DNA of 64,000 nt from Bdellovibrionales bacterium (lineage in GTDB: Bacteria; Bdellovibrionota; UBA1018; CAIMNF01). The translations under genes were made by a program, and so were the position numbers. The stretch lies in NCBI GenBank assembly GCA_018266375.1, contig JAFEAO010000006.1, positions 1-64,000 of the forward strand, in the 5' to 3' direction. Shown here piece after piece: positions 16,235 through 26,100 of this stretch (within the stretch, counting starts at the first letter, position 1; the number at the start of each line of letters is the position of its first letter). Under the pieces are notes generated by a model that was not told where the DNA came from, did not search any database, and saw only the letters and a program-made list of their open reading frames with translations.

Positions 16235-16875
16235 TTGAACGGCTGAAAAGCTTTCCATTCATGTTGATCTTCATGGGCTACTTTTTTTACGTAGCCTACG
16301 TGGTGTACGAGTTCAATTTCATGGCCGACGGTCAGGTGTCGCAACATCAGGCCCAGATGTCTTCAATGAACGCCGATATCGACGGTCTGAAAAAGAAATT
16401 GGCCGAAGGTCAAAAGTTCTTGAAGTCCCTCGAAGTCAAGAAAGCCGATCTTCAGGCGCAGGTCAGAAAACTCTCCGAGTACCAGGGCGCTCTTTCCGAG
16501 GCGCCGGACGTTCCGAACTTGATCAAGACATTGATCTCGGAAGCTAAAGTCATCGGTCTCAAAGTCAGTAAGATCGAGCCGGCTAAGAGGACGCAAAAGG
16601 AGTATTATCTCGAGCAAGAGTTCAAGGTCGAAGTTCGCGGTACGTTCAATCAGGTCGCGCTCTTCACTCAGCGAGTTTCGAAACTTCAGCGGATCTTGCG
16701 TATCGAATCGTTCAGCATGAGACCGTCCGCGGCCGCGACTCCGGGCTCGCTTGCCCCGATCGTCGGCGATCTCTCGGTTCGCGCTTACCAGTACACGTTG
16801 TCTAAAGAGGACACGATCGGTAAGACTACTGAAAACATCAAAACTTCGGGTCAAGCTCCGGGGGGTAAGAGATGA
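16231..16875 (+). CDS. pilO: Type IV pilus alignment protein PilO
   Basis: A 214-residue protein with an N-terminal membrane helix (about 7-26), a coiled coil (about 40-85) and a C-terminal ferredoxin-like fold, the standard PilO layout. It forms heterodimers with PilN in the periplasm. It overlaps pilN and pilP by ATGA, so the pilMNOP genes are translationally coupled. Confidence 0.92.
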   Translation: MIERLKSFPFMLIFMGYFFYVAYVVYEFNFMADGQVSQHQAQMSSMNADIDGLKKKLAEGQKFLKSLEVKKADLQAQVRKLSEYQGALSEAPDVPNLIKTLISEAKVIGLKVSKIEPAKRTQKEYYLEQEFKVEVRGTFNQVALFTQRVSKLQRILRIESFSMRPSAAATPGSLAPIVGDLSVRAYQYTLSKEDTIGKTTENIKTSGQAPGGKR

Positions 16876-17474
16876 GAACCTTTCTGATCCCTTTCACGCA
16901 GATTTTATTCTTGGCCCTGTCGGCTTCGGCTCAGCAAGCAGGCCAGTTGCAAATGCAGATTCCGCTTCCGGGTGCAGCCGGCGTTAGGCCGGGCGCACGC
17001 CCGGGGCAACCGGTTCCATCGGGAGTAGATCCGTTTGCTGCCGGCCAAAATGTTCCGGCGGCACCCGTGTCGCAAGTGTTTTCAAGCGAAGGCATAGCGG
17101 GAGTGGACGCGCTTTTGACCGAAGAGATCATCCGCAGCTTGCGCGATCCTTTCTCGCCACCGGCTTCGCTCGCAAAAAAAGAAGCGCAGAAATCGGAGCT
17201 CGAAACTTTTCCGCTTAAGGCCATCCACTTAAACGGAGTGATCACCGGTCCGAAAAAAGTTCGCGCAATGATCACCGGTCCGAACGGGAAAGTTTATTTC
17301 ATCGCGGTCGGCGAGAAGCTCGGCGTCCGCATGGGGCGCGTGATTTCGATTCAATCCGATCTCATCAAGGTCGTAGAATACGACGTCGACGATCAGGGCA
17401 AACGGATCCCTGAAATTTTTGAAGTACGACTTACCGGAGAGCTTGTTTCACTCTCCAAGAAGGAGGATTTATAA
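16872..17474 (+). CDS. pilP: Type IV pilus protein PilP
   Basis: A 200-residue protein with a signal peptide ending near SASA, an extended Pro/Gly/Ala-rich linker (about 25-70), and a small beta domain (about 110-200: FPLKAIHLNGVITGPKKVRAMITGP) of the PilP type that contacts PilNO and the secretin PilQ. No lipobox cysteine is seen, so it appears to be a periplasmic protein or to use an uncleaved signal, unlike the PilP lipoprotein of Pseudomonas. Confidence 0.88.
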   Translation: MRTFLIPFTQILFLALSASAQQAGQLQMQIPLPGAAGVRPGARPGQPVPSGVDPFAAGQNVPAAPVSQVFSSEGIAGVDALLTEEIIRSLRDPFSPPASLAKKEAQKSELETFPLKAIHLNGVITGPKKVRAMITGPNGKVYFIAVGEKLGVRMGRVISIQSDLIKVVEYDVDDQGKRIPEIFEVRLTGELVSLSKKEDL

Positions 17475-17476
17475 GT

Positions 17477-19297
17477 ATGAATAAATTTTTAACCCTTTCT
17501 TGCGTAATGAGTTTACTGGCGGCTCCGGCGATGGCCGCGCAGATCAGCAAAATCAATCTCAAACCCAAAAGCGGGTTGGAACAAAACGAAACCTGGATCG
17601 AAATCCTGGGTTCAGGTTTGCGTGGATTCGAGCGCGAAGACCATGATGCGCCTGCTGAATTGGTTTTGACCTTTTTAGATGTCTCTCTCGACAAGTCCGC
17701 CGCGAAGACCGTCGATGCGACTCAATTCAAGAGTAATGTCATGCAACTTTCGGCCTATGCTCTGAACGGAGCCGTTCCGCAATCCAAAGTCGTGGTGGAC
17801 TTCAAGAGTTCGGGCAAATACGTGATCGAAGAATCCGATGCTCGCGTGCTGATTAAAGTTAAAGAAACGGTCATTCCCGACGTCGCCAAGCCGGTCGTGG
17901 CGCCGATCGCCACTAAAGAAATTTCAAGCGTGAAAATGACCGCATCCGCCGCCGAAGACGATAACGACGACAGCGCGCTCGAAACCGCCGCTCGCGCAAG
18001 CGAAAAGAAATTCACCGGTTCTCCGATCACGTTAAAACTTAAGGACGCCGATGTGCACGAAGTGCTTCGCTTGATCAGCGAGGCAAGCGGGTTCAATATC
18101 GTCGTTCATCCCGCGGTTAACGGCAGGCTCACCGTCTCTCTCGAGCGGGTACCTTGGGACCAAGCGCTCGACGTCGTCCTCACGACGCTGAAACTCGCTG
18201 CCGAGCGCAGTCAGAGCGTACTTCGGGTCATGCCTCGCGAGATGTTGATCGCCGAAAAGCAAGCCGAACTCGAACAGAAGAAGATTTCGCAATCGACCGC
18301 TCCTCGGATCACGCGCATTTTCCCGATTAGCTACGTCGACCTCGGGCAGATTTCCTCGATCTTGACCACGTTCGCGAACGCACAAAACTCGGGCCCCGGC
18401 TCCGCCGGCATTCCGGCGACGATCATCGTCGACCAGAACACGCAGAGTTTGATCGTGCGTGAAACCGCCGATAACATCGAGCGGATCCGCAAGATGATTC
18501 AACTTCTCGACGTTCAAACTCCTCAAGTCTTGATCGAGGGTAAGGTGATTGAGGCTTCGAGCGACTTCTCTAAGACGCTTAATGGGACTTTCGGTGCAAT
18601 GGGCACTCAGTTCGGCGGTGCGTTTAACGGAACGACTGCGACTTTGGGTAACGCTAGTATTGGATCGGTTGCAAGCTCTGCAGGCGGAGGAAGTTTTGCC
18701 GCGACTCAGGGGCTGAGTATTTTTGATAAGCCGATTTTTTTGAACGCGCTCCTGAACTTCGCCGAGAAAGAAAGCCAAGCCAAAATCGTATCGTCGCCGA
18801 GGACGGTGGTTTTGAGCGGTAAGTCGGCTAGCATCACTCAAACTAAGTCCGTCGCTGTCCAGAGCTTGTCGACGGTGAACACGACGTCGACCCAATCACT
18901 CCAAACCGTCAGCGCCAACACCAAGCTCTCGGTCACTCCGCGTGTGACCAACGACGGCTCGGTCTTCATGAAGCTCGATCTGAGTCGCGATATTATGGAT
19001 TTAACTGATCCGACAAAACCGGCGGTTAACCCTCGCACGATGAACACCGAAGTGATCGTCGATAGCGGCAGTACGCTCGTTATCGGCGGGATCTTGAACT
19101 TGGACGAAGGTCACGTCGAGCAAGGTATGCCGTTTTTGCGCAAGCTTCCGCTTTTCGGATGGTTGTTCGGCCAAGAAACTTCGACCAATACGAAATCCGA
19201 AGTCATGTTCTTCGTCACGCCTCGCGTATTGAATCCACGCAAACAAGGTGCAACGATCACCGAGGAACCGGCATCAGTACCAGCCGAGAAACTTTAA
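17477..19297 (+). CDS. pilQ: Type IV pilus secretin PilQ
   Basis: A 606-residue outer-membrane secretin. After the signal peptide (cleavage near AMAA) comes one AMIN-like domain (about 22-130). Then follow a secretin N0/STN domain (ITLKLKDADVHEVLRLISEASGFNIVV) and an N1 domain (RIFPISYVDLGQISSIL). The C-terminal beta-barrel gate domain (about 345-580) includes SGKSASITQTKS, VTPRVTNDGSVFMKL and SGSTLVIGGIL. It is a fairly short PilQ with a single AMIN domain. A strong AAGGAGG ten bases upstream fixes the start. Its stop overlaps the next start (TAATG). Confidence 0.94.
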   Translation: MNKFLTLSCVMSLLAAPAMAAQISKINLKPKSGLEQNETWIEILGSGLRGFEREDHDAPAELVLTFLDVSLDKSAAKTVDATQFKSNVMQLSAYALNGAVPQSKVVVDFKSSGKYVIEESDARVLIKVKETVIPDVAKPVVAPIATKEISSVKMTASAAEDDNDDSALETAARASEKKFTGSPITLKLKDADVHEVLRLISEASGFNIVVHPAVNGRLTVSLERVPWDQALDVVLTTLKLAAERSQSVLRVMPREMLIAEKQAELEQKKISQSTAPRITRIFPISYVDLGQISSILTTFANAQNSGPGSAGIPATIIVDQNTQSLIVRETADNIERIRKMIQLLDVQTPQVLIEGKVIEASSDFSKTLNGTFGAMGTQFGGAFNGTTATLGNASIGSVASSAGGGSFAATQGLSIFDKPIFLNALLNFAEKESQAKIVSSPRTVVLSGKSASITQTKSVAVQSLSTVNTTSTQSLQTVSANTKLSVTPRVTNDGSVFMKLDLSRDIMDLTDPTKPAVNPRTMNTEVIVDSGSTLVIGGILNLDEGHVEQGMPFLRKLPLFGWLFGQETSTNTKSEVMFFVTPRVLNPRKQGATITEEPASVPAEKL

Positions 19298-19902
19298 TGG
19301 CAAAAGAAAAGGGCCCGAAGGGCAACCCGATGATTTATCACTACCTTCAGCGGTATCAAGAAGACCCGACTTCAAGGGTATTCGCGCCACTCGCCGAAGC
19401 GTATCGTAAAGCCGGGTTGATCGACGAGGCCCTGGACATTGCCCGCGACGGAGTTCGCATTCACCCGCATTTTATCGGCGGCAAAGTCGCTCTCGCTCGG
19501 GCGCTCTTCGACAAAGGCCAGTTCAATGAAGTCGTAAAAGAACTCGAGCCCGTCATGCTCGATGCTCCGGACAACCTTGTCGGCCAAAAGTTGCTCGCGG
19601 AGAGCTATCTTATATTAGGACGAGTCGCTCAATCCCTAAATGCCTACAAGACGCTCCTGTTTTTCATGCCTCAGGATCAGGAAATCGCTAAAATCGTTCA
19701 AGAAATTGAAACCAAAGCCTATGAAGACGGCGCTCTGGTTCTCCAAAATGATCCGGTCCCACTCAAGAGTTACAGCGTGAAGGGTGTCGAGCAGGCAATC
19801 TCGCAAGACCCTGATATTAAAAGGAGAGAATGGATGAAGAAGGTCGAAAAGCTTCAGACCATGCTCGTGAAGGTCCAGCGCTTTAAACTTGCGAAACCAT
19901 AG
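19297..19902 (+). CDS. Cytoplasmic TPR protein coupled to pilQ
   Basis: The open frame runs back to 19159 inside pilQ, but the ATG at 19297, overlapping the pilQ stop as TAATG, gives a sensible 201-residue protein. It is built of TPR helices (RVFAPLAEAYRKAGLIDEALDIARDG, GKVALARALFDKGQFNEVVKELEP, GQKLLAESYLILGRVAQSLNAYKTL). It has no signal peptide or lipobox, so it is not a PilF/Tgl-type pilotin despite its place after the secretin gene. A role in pilus assembly is inferred only from context. Confidence 0.75.
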   Translation: MAKEKGPKGNPMIYHYLQRYQEDPTSRVFAPLAEAYRKAGLIDEALDIARDGVRIHPHFIGGKVALARALFDKGQFNEVVKELEPVMLDAPDNLVGQKLLAESYLILGRVAQSLNAYKTLLFFMPQDQEIAKIVQEIETKAYEDGALVLQNDPVPLKSYSVKGVEQAISQDPDIKRREWMKKVEKLQTMLVKVQRFKLAKP

Positions 19903-19927
19903 TGTTTTAGGGTAGTTTTAGCCTTCT

Positions 19928-20500
19928 ATGGCATCGGTATATCCTACGAATGAATTCAAAAAAGGCGTTAAGCTTGAGATCGATAATAACCCGTTCCAGA
20001 TCGTGGAATTCCAACACGTCAGTCCGGGTAAAGGCAGCGCCTTCACACGTACCAAGCTAAAAAACTTGCTCACCGGCAACGTGATCGAGCGCACTTTCAA
20101 GTCGGGCGATAAAGTCCCGGCCGCGGACGTCGACCTCAAAGAGATGCAATATCTCTATAAGGATGCCGAAGGTTACCATTTCATGAATACCGAGAACTAC
20201 GAGCAGATCCGTTTGAATCCCGAGCAGATCGGCGAGAACGCGAACTATATGATGGACAATATGCAAGTCCAGGTCATGATTTATAACGGTCTTCCGGTTT
20301 CAGTCGAGCTTCCGACCTTCGTCGAACTCGTCGTTAAAGAAACCGCTCCGTCTTTCCGCGGTGATACCGTTACCGGCGGCACTAAACCAGCGACGATGGA
20401 AACCGGCTGCGTGGTCAACGTACCGTTCCACATCAGTGAAGGAGATAAGCTCCGCATCGACACCCGCGACAACGCCTACGTCGAAAAAGTGAATAAGTAG
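19928..20500 (+). CDS. efp: Translation elongation factor P
   Basis: A 190-residue EF-P with the three beta domains of the family. The modification site sits in SPGKGSAF; the lysine is residue 35 including the initiator Met, equal to Lys34 of the usual numbering. EF-P rescues ribosomes stalled on proline runs. The C-terminal signature with FPFHISEGDKL-like spacing (VPFHISEGDKLRIDTRDNAYVEK) is clear. The ATG at 19928 lacks a strong Shine-Dalgarno. It is followed closely by accB-accC, a common bacterial neighbourhood. Confidence 0.96.
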   Translation: MASVYPTNEFKKGVKLEIDNNPFQIVEFQHVSPGKGSAFTRTKLKNLLTGNVIERTFKSGDKVPAADVDLKEMQYLYKDAEGYHFMNTENYEQIRLNPEQIGENANYMMDNMQVQVMIYNGLPVSVELPTFVELVVKETAPSFRGDTVTGGTKPATMETGCVVNVPFHISEGDKLRIDTRDNAYVEKVNK

Positions 20501-20518
20501 TTAGGGAAGAGGGGATAG

Positions 20519-21037
20519 ATGAAAAAGAAATCCAAAGTCACGAAGTCCTCTACAGCAGCTCCGAGTAAAAAACCAGATCTTCCACTTTCACTCGATTCAT
20601 TGAGCGAACTCAGCTCGTTCATGAAATCAAATGGCATCATCGAGTTCGCTTGGTCCAAAGGCGACCACCAAATTTCGATGAAAACCGGTATCGCCGGCTC
20701 GGCTCCAGTTTATGCCGCCGCTCCGATGATGTCGGTGCCGTCGACCGGTGGGTCGGCACCGGTTGCAACTGCAGTCGCAAAAGAGCCGGAGAGCTACAAG
20801 AAGGTCCTCTCTCCTTTCGTCGGTACTTTCTACCGCGCGCCTTCTCCAACCTCTCCGTCTTATGCCGATATCGGCAAACGCGTGAAGATCGGTGACACTC
20901 TTTGTATCGTTGAAGCGATGAAACTCATGAACGAAATCGAGGCTGATTTCGCGGGTAAAATTGTACAAATTCTTGTGGAGAACGGACAGCCGGTCGAATT
21001 CGGCGAGCCACTCTTCGTGATCGACACCGCCAACTAA
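20519..21037 (+). CDS. accB: Acetyl-CoA carboxylase biotin carboxyl carrier protein
   Basis: A 172-residue BCCP. The biotinyl domain (about 95-172) contains [13 protein letters not shown] with the biotinylated Lys at residue 135. An Ala/Pro/Ser-rich flexible linker (about 58-92) joins it to the N-terminal part. It carries the carboxyl group between AccC and the carboxyltransferase in fatty acid synthesis. It is preceded by AGAGGGGA, and its stop is nine bases before accC. Confidence 0.95.
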   Translation: MKKKSKVTKSSTAAPSKKPDLPLSLDSLSELSSFMKSNGIIEFAWSKGDHQISMKTGIAGSAPVYAAAPMMSVPSTGGSAPVATAVAKEPESYKKVLSPFVGTFYRAPSPTSPSYADIGKRVKIGDTLCIVEAMKLMNEIEADFAGKIVQILVENGQPVEFGEPLFVIDTAN

Positions 21038-21046
21038 AGGCAACTC

Positions 21047-22399
21047 ATGAACAAACCGCCTTTTAAAAAGATTTTGATCGCGAACCGGGGCGAGATCGCT
21101 CTCCGGATCATTCGCGCTTGTCGCGAGCTCGACATCAAGACCGTGGCTGTTTATTCGAGCGCGGACGAAAGCTCTCTTCATGTCAAGCTTGCCGACGAGG
21201 CGATTTGTATCGGGCCTCCGGCTCCGAAACTCAGTTACCTCAACATGATGAGCATCCTCTCCGCCGCGGAAGTCACGGGCGTCGAAGCGATTCATCCAGG
21301 CTACGGCTTTTTGTCCGAGAATGCTGAGTTCGCGCGCCTCGTGCGCGAATGCAAGCTCGCTTTTATCGGACCGACTCCGGAGAACATTGAAGCGATGGGC
21401 GAAAAGACACGGGCGCGCTCGAAGGCACGAGAAGCCGGAGTGCCGATGCTCTCCGGAACATTGGGTGCGGTCGCCGGTGTTGAAGAAGCGGTCGAAGCCG
21501 CGAATAAGATCGGTTATCCGGTGATTTTAAAAGCCGCGGCAGGCGGTGGGGGACGCGGGATTTTTATTATTCGTTCCGAAACCGATCTTTCCGAGTCGTT
21601 CCAGCGTTGTAGCGAGGAAGCTCGCGCCGCTTTCGGCGACGGCTCGCTCTACGTCGAAAAATTTTGCGAATACCCTCGCCACGTCGAAATTCAAGTCGCG
21701 TGCGATAAGCACGGTAACCGCGTGTATCTCGGCGAGCGCGATTGCTCGGTTCAGCGCCGTCACCAAAAGCTGATCGAAGAAGCTCCGTGTCCGGTTTTAA
21801 CGCCTGAAATCCGCAAAAAAATGGGTGAAGCGGCGATGTCGCTTTGCAGACTCGTCAATTACGAGAGTGTCGGTACGGTCGAGTTCCTGGTCGATCAAGA
21901 CCTTAGTTTCTATTTCATGGAGATGAATACCCGCATTCAGGTCGAGCATCCGGTCACCGAAATGATCACCGGCGTGGATCTCATCAAAGAACAAATTAAA
22001 ATCGCCGCTGGCGAAAAGCTTTCGTTCACGCAAGACGACATCAAACTTCGCGGCCACGCTTTCGAAGTGCGCGTGAACGCCGAAGACCCGGAAACGTTCC
22101 ATCCTTGTCCGGGCAAAATCACGGCGCTTCACATGCCGGGCGGATTCGGTGTGCGGGTCGATTCGTTCGTGTACGACGAATACAAGGTTGTTCCGTTTTA
22201 CGATTCTCTATTAGCAAAACTCATCGTGCACGGCCGCGACAGAGAAGAGGCGATACTGAAAATGCGTCAAGCTCTCGACGAATTCGTCGTAAAGGGAGTG
22301 AAAACCACCATTCCGATTCACCGTCAAATCTTCGCAAGTCAGCGCTTTGTCGAGAGCGATTACACCACTCGTTTTATCGAAGAGTTTCTCCAAAAATAA
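21047..22399 (+). CDS. accC: Acetyl-CoA carboxylase, biotin carboxylase subunit
   Basis: A 450-residue ATP-grasp enzyme of normal length. It starts with [21 protein letters not shown] and has the glycine-rich ATP-binding loop [11 protein letters not shown], the catalytic region [14 protein letters not shown], and the C-terminal biotin carboxylase domain ([13 protein letters not shown]). It carboxylates the biotin on AccB using bicarbonate and ATP. It forms a pair with accB, as is general. Confidence 0.97.
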   Translation: MNKPPFKKILIANRGEIALRIIRACRELDIKTVAVYSSADESSLHVKLADEAICIGPPAPKLSYLNMMSILSAAEVTGVEAIHPGYGFLSENAEFARLVRECKLAFIGPTPENIEAMGEKTRARSKAREAGVPMLSGTLGAVAGVEEAVEAANKIGYPVILKAAAGGGGRGIFIIRSETDLSESFQRCSEEARAAFGDGSLYVEKFCEYPRHVEIQVACDKHGNRVYLGERDCSVQRRHQKLIEEAPCPVLTPEIRKKMGEAAMSLCRLVNYESVGTVEFLVDQDLSFYFMEMNTRIQVEHPVTEMITGVDLIKEQIKIAAGEKLSFTQDDIKLRGHAFEVRVNAEDPETFHPCPGKITALHMPGGFGVRVDSFVYDEYKVVPFYDSLLAKLIVHGRDREEAILKMRQALDEFVVKGVKTTIPIHRQIFASQRFVESDYTTRFIEEFLQK

Positions 22400-22441
22400 T
22401 ATTTTTCAACGTATCCTATTTAAAGAAGGAAGCGCTGAAAA

Positions 22442-23185
22442 GTGGCTGATAATACACACGATTCGTACAAAAAGTTGAAGTCGTTGGAACCAACCCGGGC
22501 TCTCCCCGAGGACGAAGTCGAGAGCGCTAGAATTTTGCTTCGCGAAGGTTTGATCGAAGAGGCAAAAAAAACGTTATACCGAGTTCTCACTCAGAAGCCG
22601 AGATACGCCGACGCGATCAAATTACTGAAGCAAATCGATGAGCTGGAGATGCACGCACTTTTCCAACCGAGTCGCCGCGCGGTTCAACGTCATCCCAAGT
22701 TCGAAGATCCCGATCCGATCATCGCGAAGCTTGAGCGCGATTTGAATCTCGAGCCGGAAGCCGCCGCCGGTCACGACGAGCGGTGGGTGACTCCTCAAGC
22801 GCTCAAGACCGAAGATCGAGTCGATCTCGCGGTCGCATTTTTCGAAATGGGTTGCTACGCGGATGCGCTTCGCGAGCTGATCCGAATCGAAAAGAAGATC
22901 AGAATTGAAAATACGTTCCTCGGCTCCCAAGGAGTGGCTGTAGTCGGAATGATCGCGCAATCGCTGGTGAATCTCGATCGTGCCTATGAAGCCAAGATCA
23001 AGCTCGAACCTGTTCTCAATGAAGCCGATCTCAATCACGAAGATAAGCTTACGTTGTATTATTGCATGGGGATTTGCGAACAAGCGCTCGGTCATCCGAA
23101 CTTGGCGCTTGGCTGGTATCAAAAAATTTCAGAAACCGACGTCGATTTCCGCGACATCAGGGTGCGCATCAAACTGATTACATGA
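22442..23185 (+). CDS. TPR protein upstream of tamB
   Basis: A 247-residue soluble protein starting at GTG 22442, with AAGGA upstream. TPR-like helices are visible (EVESARILLREGLIEEAKKTLYRVLTQKPRYADAIKLL, VDLAVAFFEMGCYADALRELIRIEKK, LTLYYCMGICEQALGHPNLALGWYQKI). No signal peptide. Its stop overlaps the tamB start as ATGA. The similar soluble TPR protein after pilQ shows that this genome couples such proteins to envelope operons, but the partner is unknown. Confidence 0.7.
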   Translation: MADNTHDSYKKLKSLEPTRALPEDEVESARILLREGLIEEAKKTLYRVLTQKPRYADAIKLLKQIDELEMHALFQPSRRAVQRHPKFEDPDPIIAKLERDLNLEPEAAAGHDERWVTPQALKTEDRVDLAVAFFEMGCYADALRELIRIEKKIRIENTFLGSQGVAVVGMIAQSLVNLDRAYEAKIKLEPVLNEADLNHEDKLTLYYCMGICEQALGHPNLALGWYQKISETDVDFRDIRVRIKLIT

Positions 23186-26100
23186 TCATTCAAAGAAGGC
23201 TGAAAACCGCTTTCTTGATCCTTACCGGCATCATCGCGGGCACCGTGATCGGGGGGGTGCTCTACCTTGAGAGCGAGCGTTTTGCCTCAGTGGTGAAGCG
23301 TTTGATCTCCCAGCGCTCGCCCGAGCAGCTCGGTATCGTCGGTGATTTCAGTAACCTGAAACTATACTTCTTTCCGCCGGGCGTGGGTGTCGCGAACCCG
23401 AAGATCCATATCAACAAAGAAAACGTATCGAAGCTTCCGATCGAAGGCGACATCGAAGCCAAAGAGCTGCGCATCCGGTTCGCGCCGATTCAGATGCTAT
23501 CGGGCACCCTTGTCGTTTCCAAAGTGGAAGTTAACTCGGGCGCCGTTCAAGGTCACGTTTTTGCCGAAGCGTTCAAACAGCAAAAGAAAGCACCGAAACC
23601 GAAGACCGAAAAGTTCACTTGGCAGGATTTAATCCAGCTCCAGATCAACGGGTTTCACTTCGAGGACACGTACTTGAGCGTCGAGGTGGAGTTACCGCAA
23701 AACGACCACCCGCTCGCGAGTGCGGAGTTCGTCGTCAAAAACCTCGACCTTGAAAAAACTTCGATCGACGGCAAGACCGCCATTGTCTCAACCGCATCGG
23801 TCAACGCTGTCAAAGTCGAAGTGCCCGATGACGTGATGAAGCTTCCGATCAAAGAAGCGCATCAACTGCAGTGGGGGCTTCAACTCACCGATGAGGGCCT
23901 CAAGCTCGAACCGTTCGATGCCGATCTCGCCGGGATTCACGTCAAACTCGACGGCTTAGTCACCGGCAACATCTTTGATCCAAAGAGCGATCTCAAGCTT
24001 TCCGCCGATAGCCAGATCGAGTCCGACCTCGGCACGTTTTTTGGCTCGAACCTGAACGACGAGAACTGGGGTGGGAACGTGCTCGTGAACGCTAAAGTCG
24101 AAGGTAAGCTCTCCGATCTCGCGCACTCTTTGAAGGCGAGTTACAGCATGCATGGCAAAGACATCGAGTGGAAATCGGTACACGCATCGAAGCTCGACGG
24201 CGCGGGGACGCTTGATCTCGCGCGCGGACGCATTGAGTTGCAAAACTTCGATATCGAAGACCAGGCTAATCCCGAATCGGTCGGAAAATTGAAAGTCGAG
24301 AACTTGCTCATTCCGCTCGAGTGGGATGAGGGTTTCCAAGCAAAGCTGCAGCTCGAAAACGCGGATATCCATTGGCTCGGAGGAGTCGTGATCAAAGATG
24401 TCTTCATGCTCGACGGTAAAATCACCGGCGATATCAAAGCAGCGTTCAATCCCGGACAAAAGGTCGCAAGCAAGACCGCAAAAAAACTGAAGTGGAAGCT
24501 TGGCCTTGATACGGATCTCCATGTCGGAAATTTCGCTTTGACGAACCAAAAATACGGCGAGTTGCGTCCGAAAAAATACATTCTCCGTCCGACCGCTCCG
24601 CTGCATTTGAAGGGCGGACTTGAGATTTCGTCGATCGGCCTTGAATACAAAAATTTTTCGGTGTCCATGCCGCATTCAAACTTCAACGTCACCGGCGGGG
24701 TGTATGGCGGCGACGGCTACAGTTTTGAAGCTATCGGGCCGATCGATCTCCGGGACATGGGCGAAATCGCGCAGAACCCGATCCGTGGAACGGGCGAGTT
24801 GCACTTCGCGATTCACGGGCCAGCCTCCGGCGTTATTCTCGATTTCAACACAAAACTCAAAGATGCGTCTTACATGGGCCTTCTCTTTGGTGACATTCAG
24901 GGGATGGTGACCTATGACGACGGGATTTCTGAGCTTCGTTTCACCAACATTAACGCTAATCAAAAAAATACTTTTTACTCGATCAAATCGGGCTTCATCG
25001 ATCTAAGCGGCGGTGATGATGTTCACTTGCCGTTCCAAATTCACTCGGGCAAAGTGGAGGACCTCGCGACCGTGCTTGATCCGCTGGTGCGCAAGATCAG
25101 TTGGTATCCCAAGACTTTGAGCGGCGAGATTCACGGCGGCGTCGAACTCAGCGGCAAGATCGATATGCCGAAACTGGAGATCCATTCTTCGCTCGAAGGG
25201 TCGGACTGGACTTGGATGGGGGAACGCGCCCGCAAAGTCAAAATGGATTTTGGCTACGACAAAGGGACTTATTTCGCGCGCGAAGTCGATATCTCGAAAA
25301 CCAACGGCTCGATTAAAGGCGACATCGAGTTCAACAGCAATAACGACGAGATGGACTGGGACTTCGTGACGGAGAACATGAGTTTCGCCGACATCGATTT
25401 CATGGATCGCCTGGAGATTCCGGCTCGTTCAAAGTTCGAAATCACCAGTAAAGGCTCGGGCACAATGGACAAGCTCAAGTCCAAAACCGAAGGGCGCTTT
25501 TACCAAACCGAAGTGAAGGGCGAGACACTCGACTCCTCGCACTTTAGCCTTGAGATCGGCGAGAGTACGCTGCGGGCCAACGCCGAAGTTTTTGGCACCC
25601 GCGCCGTCAGCCAAATCAAATATGCGCTGACCCCGAAGCAGCCGTCGTCGATCAAAATCGATTTCAATAAGTTCGACTTCACTCCCGCCCTTCTCGTTTT
25701 GAATCCGAAACTTCTTGATGATCCGGAGCTCGAAGGTAAGATCGACGGTAAAATCCAGCTGGATTTCTTGAGCACTCAATCCGAGCTCGCGCGCGGTGAG
25801 GTCCAGATTCAAAAATATCACTTGGCAAAAACCGGATTCAGGCTCGATCTCATTGATCCACTCTCGGTTCCGATTCAGCTCGGTTACTTCAACTTCGCGC
25901 CCGCTCGCTTCCAGTTCAAAAATGCGACGCTCGCCGTTTCGGGCGAAGGCCAGAAGGGCGAGGTCGATATTCGCGCCAAAGGCCAGACCGATCTCGCGCT
26001 CGTGGAATTCGTTTCGTCGACCATTCAAAAAATGGAAGGTCAGTTGAATACCGAGCTTAGTCTCACCGGACCTCTTAAACAACTTCGGGTTAACGGTGAT

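Noticed and set aside
19297..19902. PilF/Tgl-type pilotin assignment for the TPR protein after pilQ
   Set aside because: It has no signal peptide and no lipobox cysteine.
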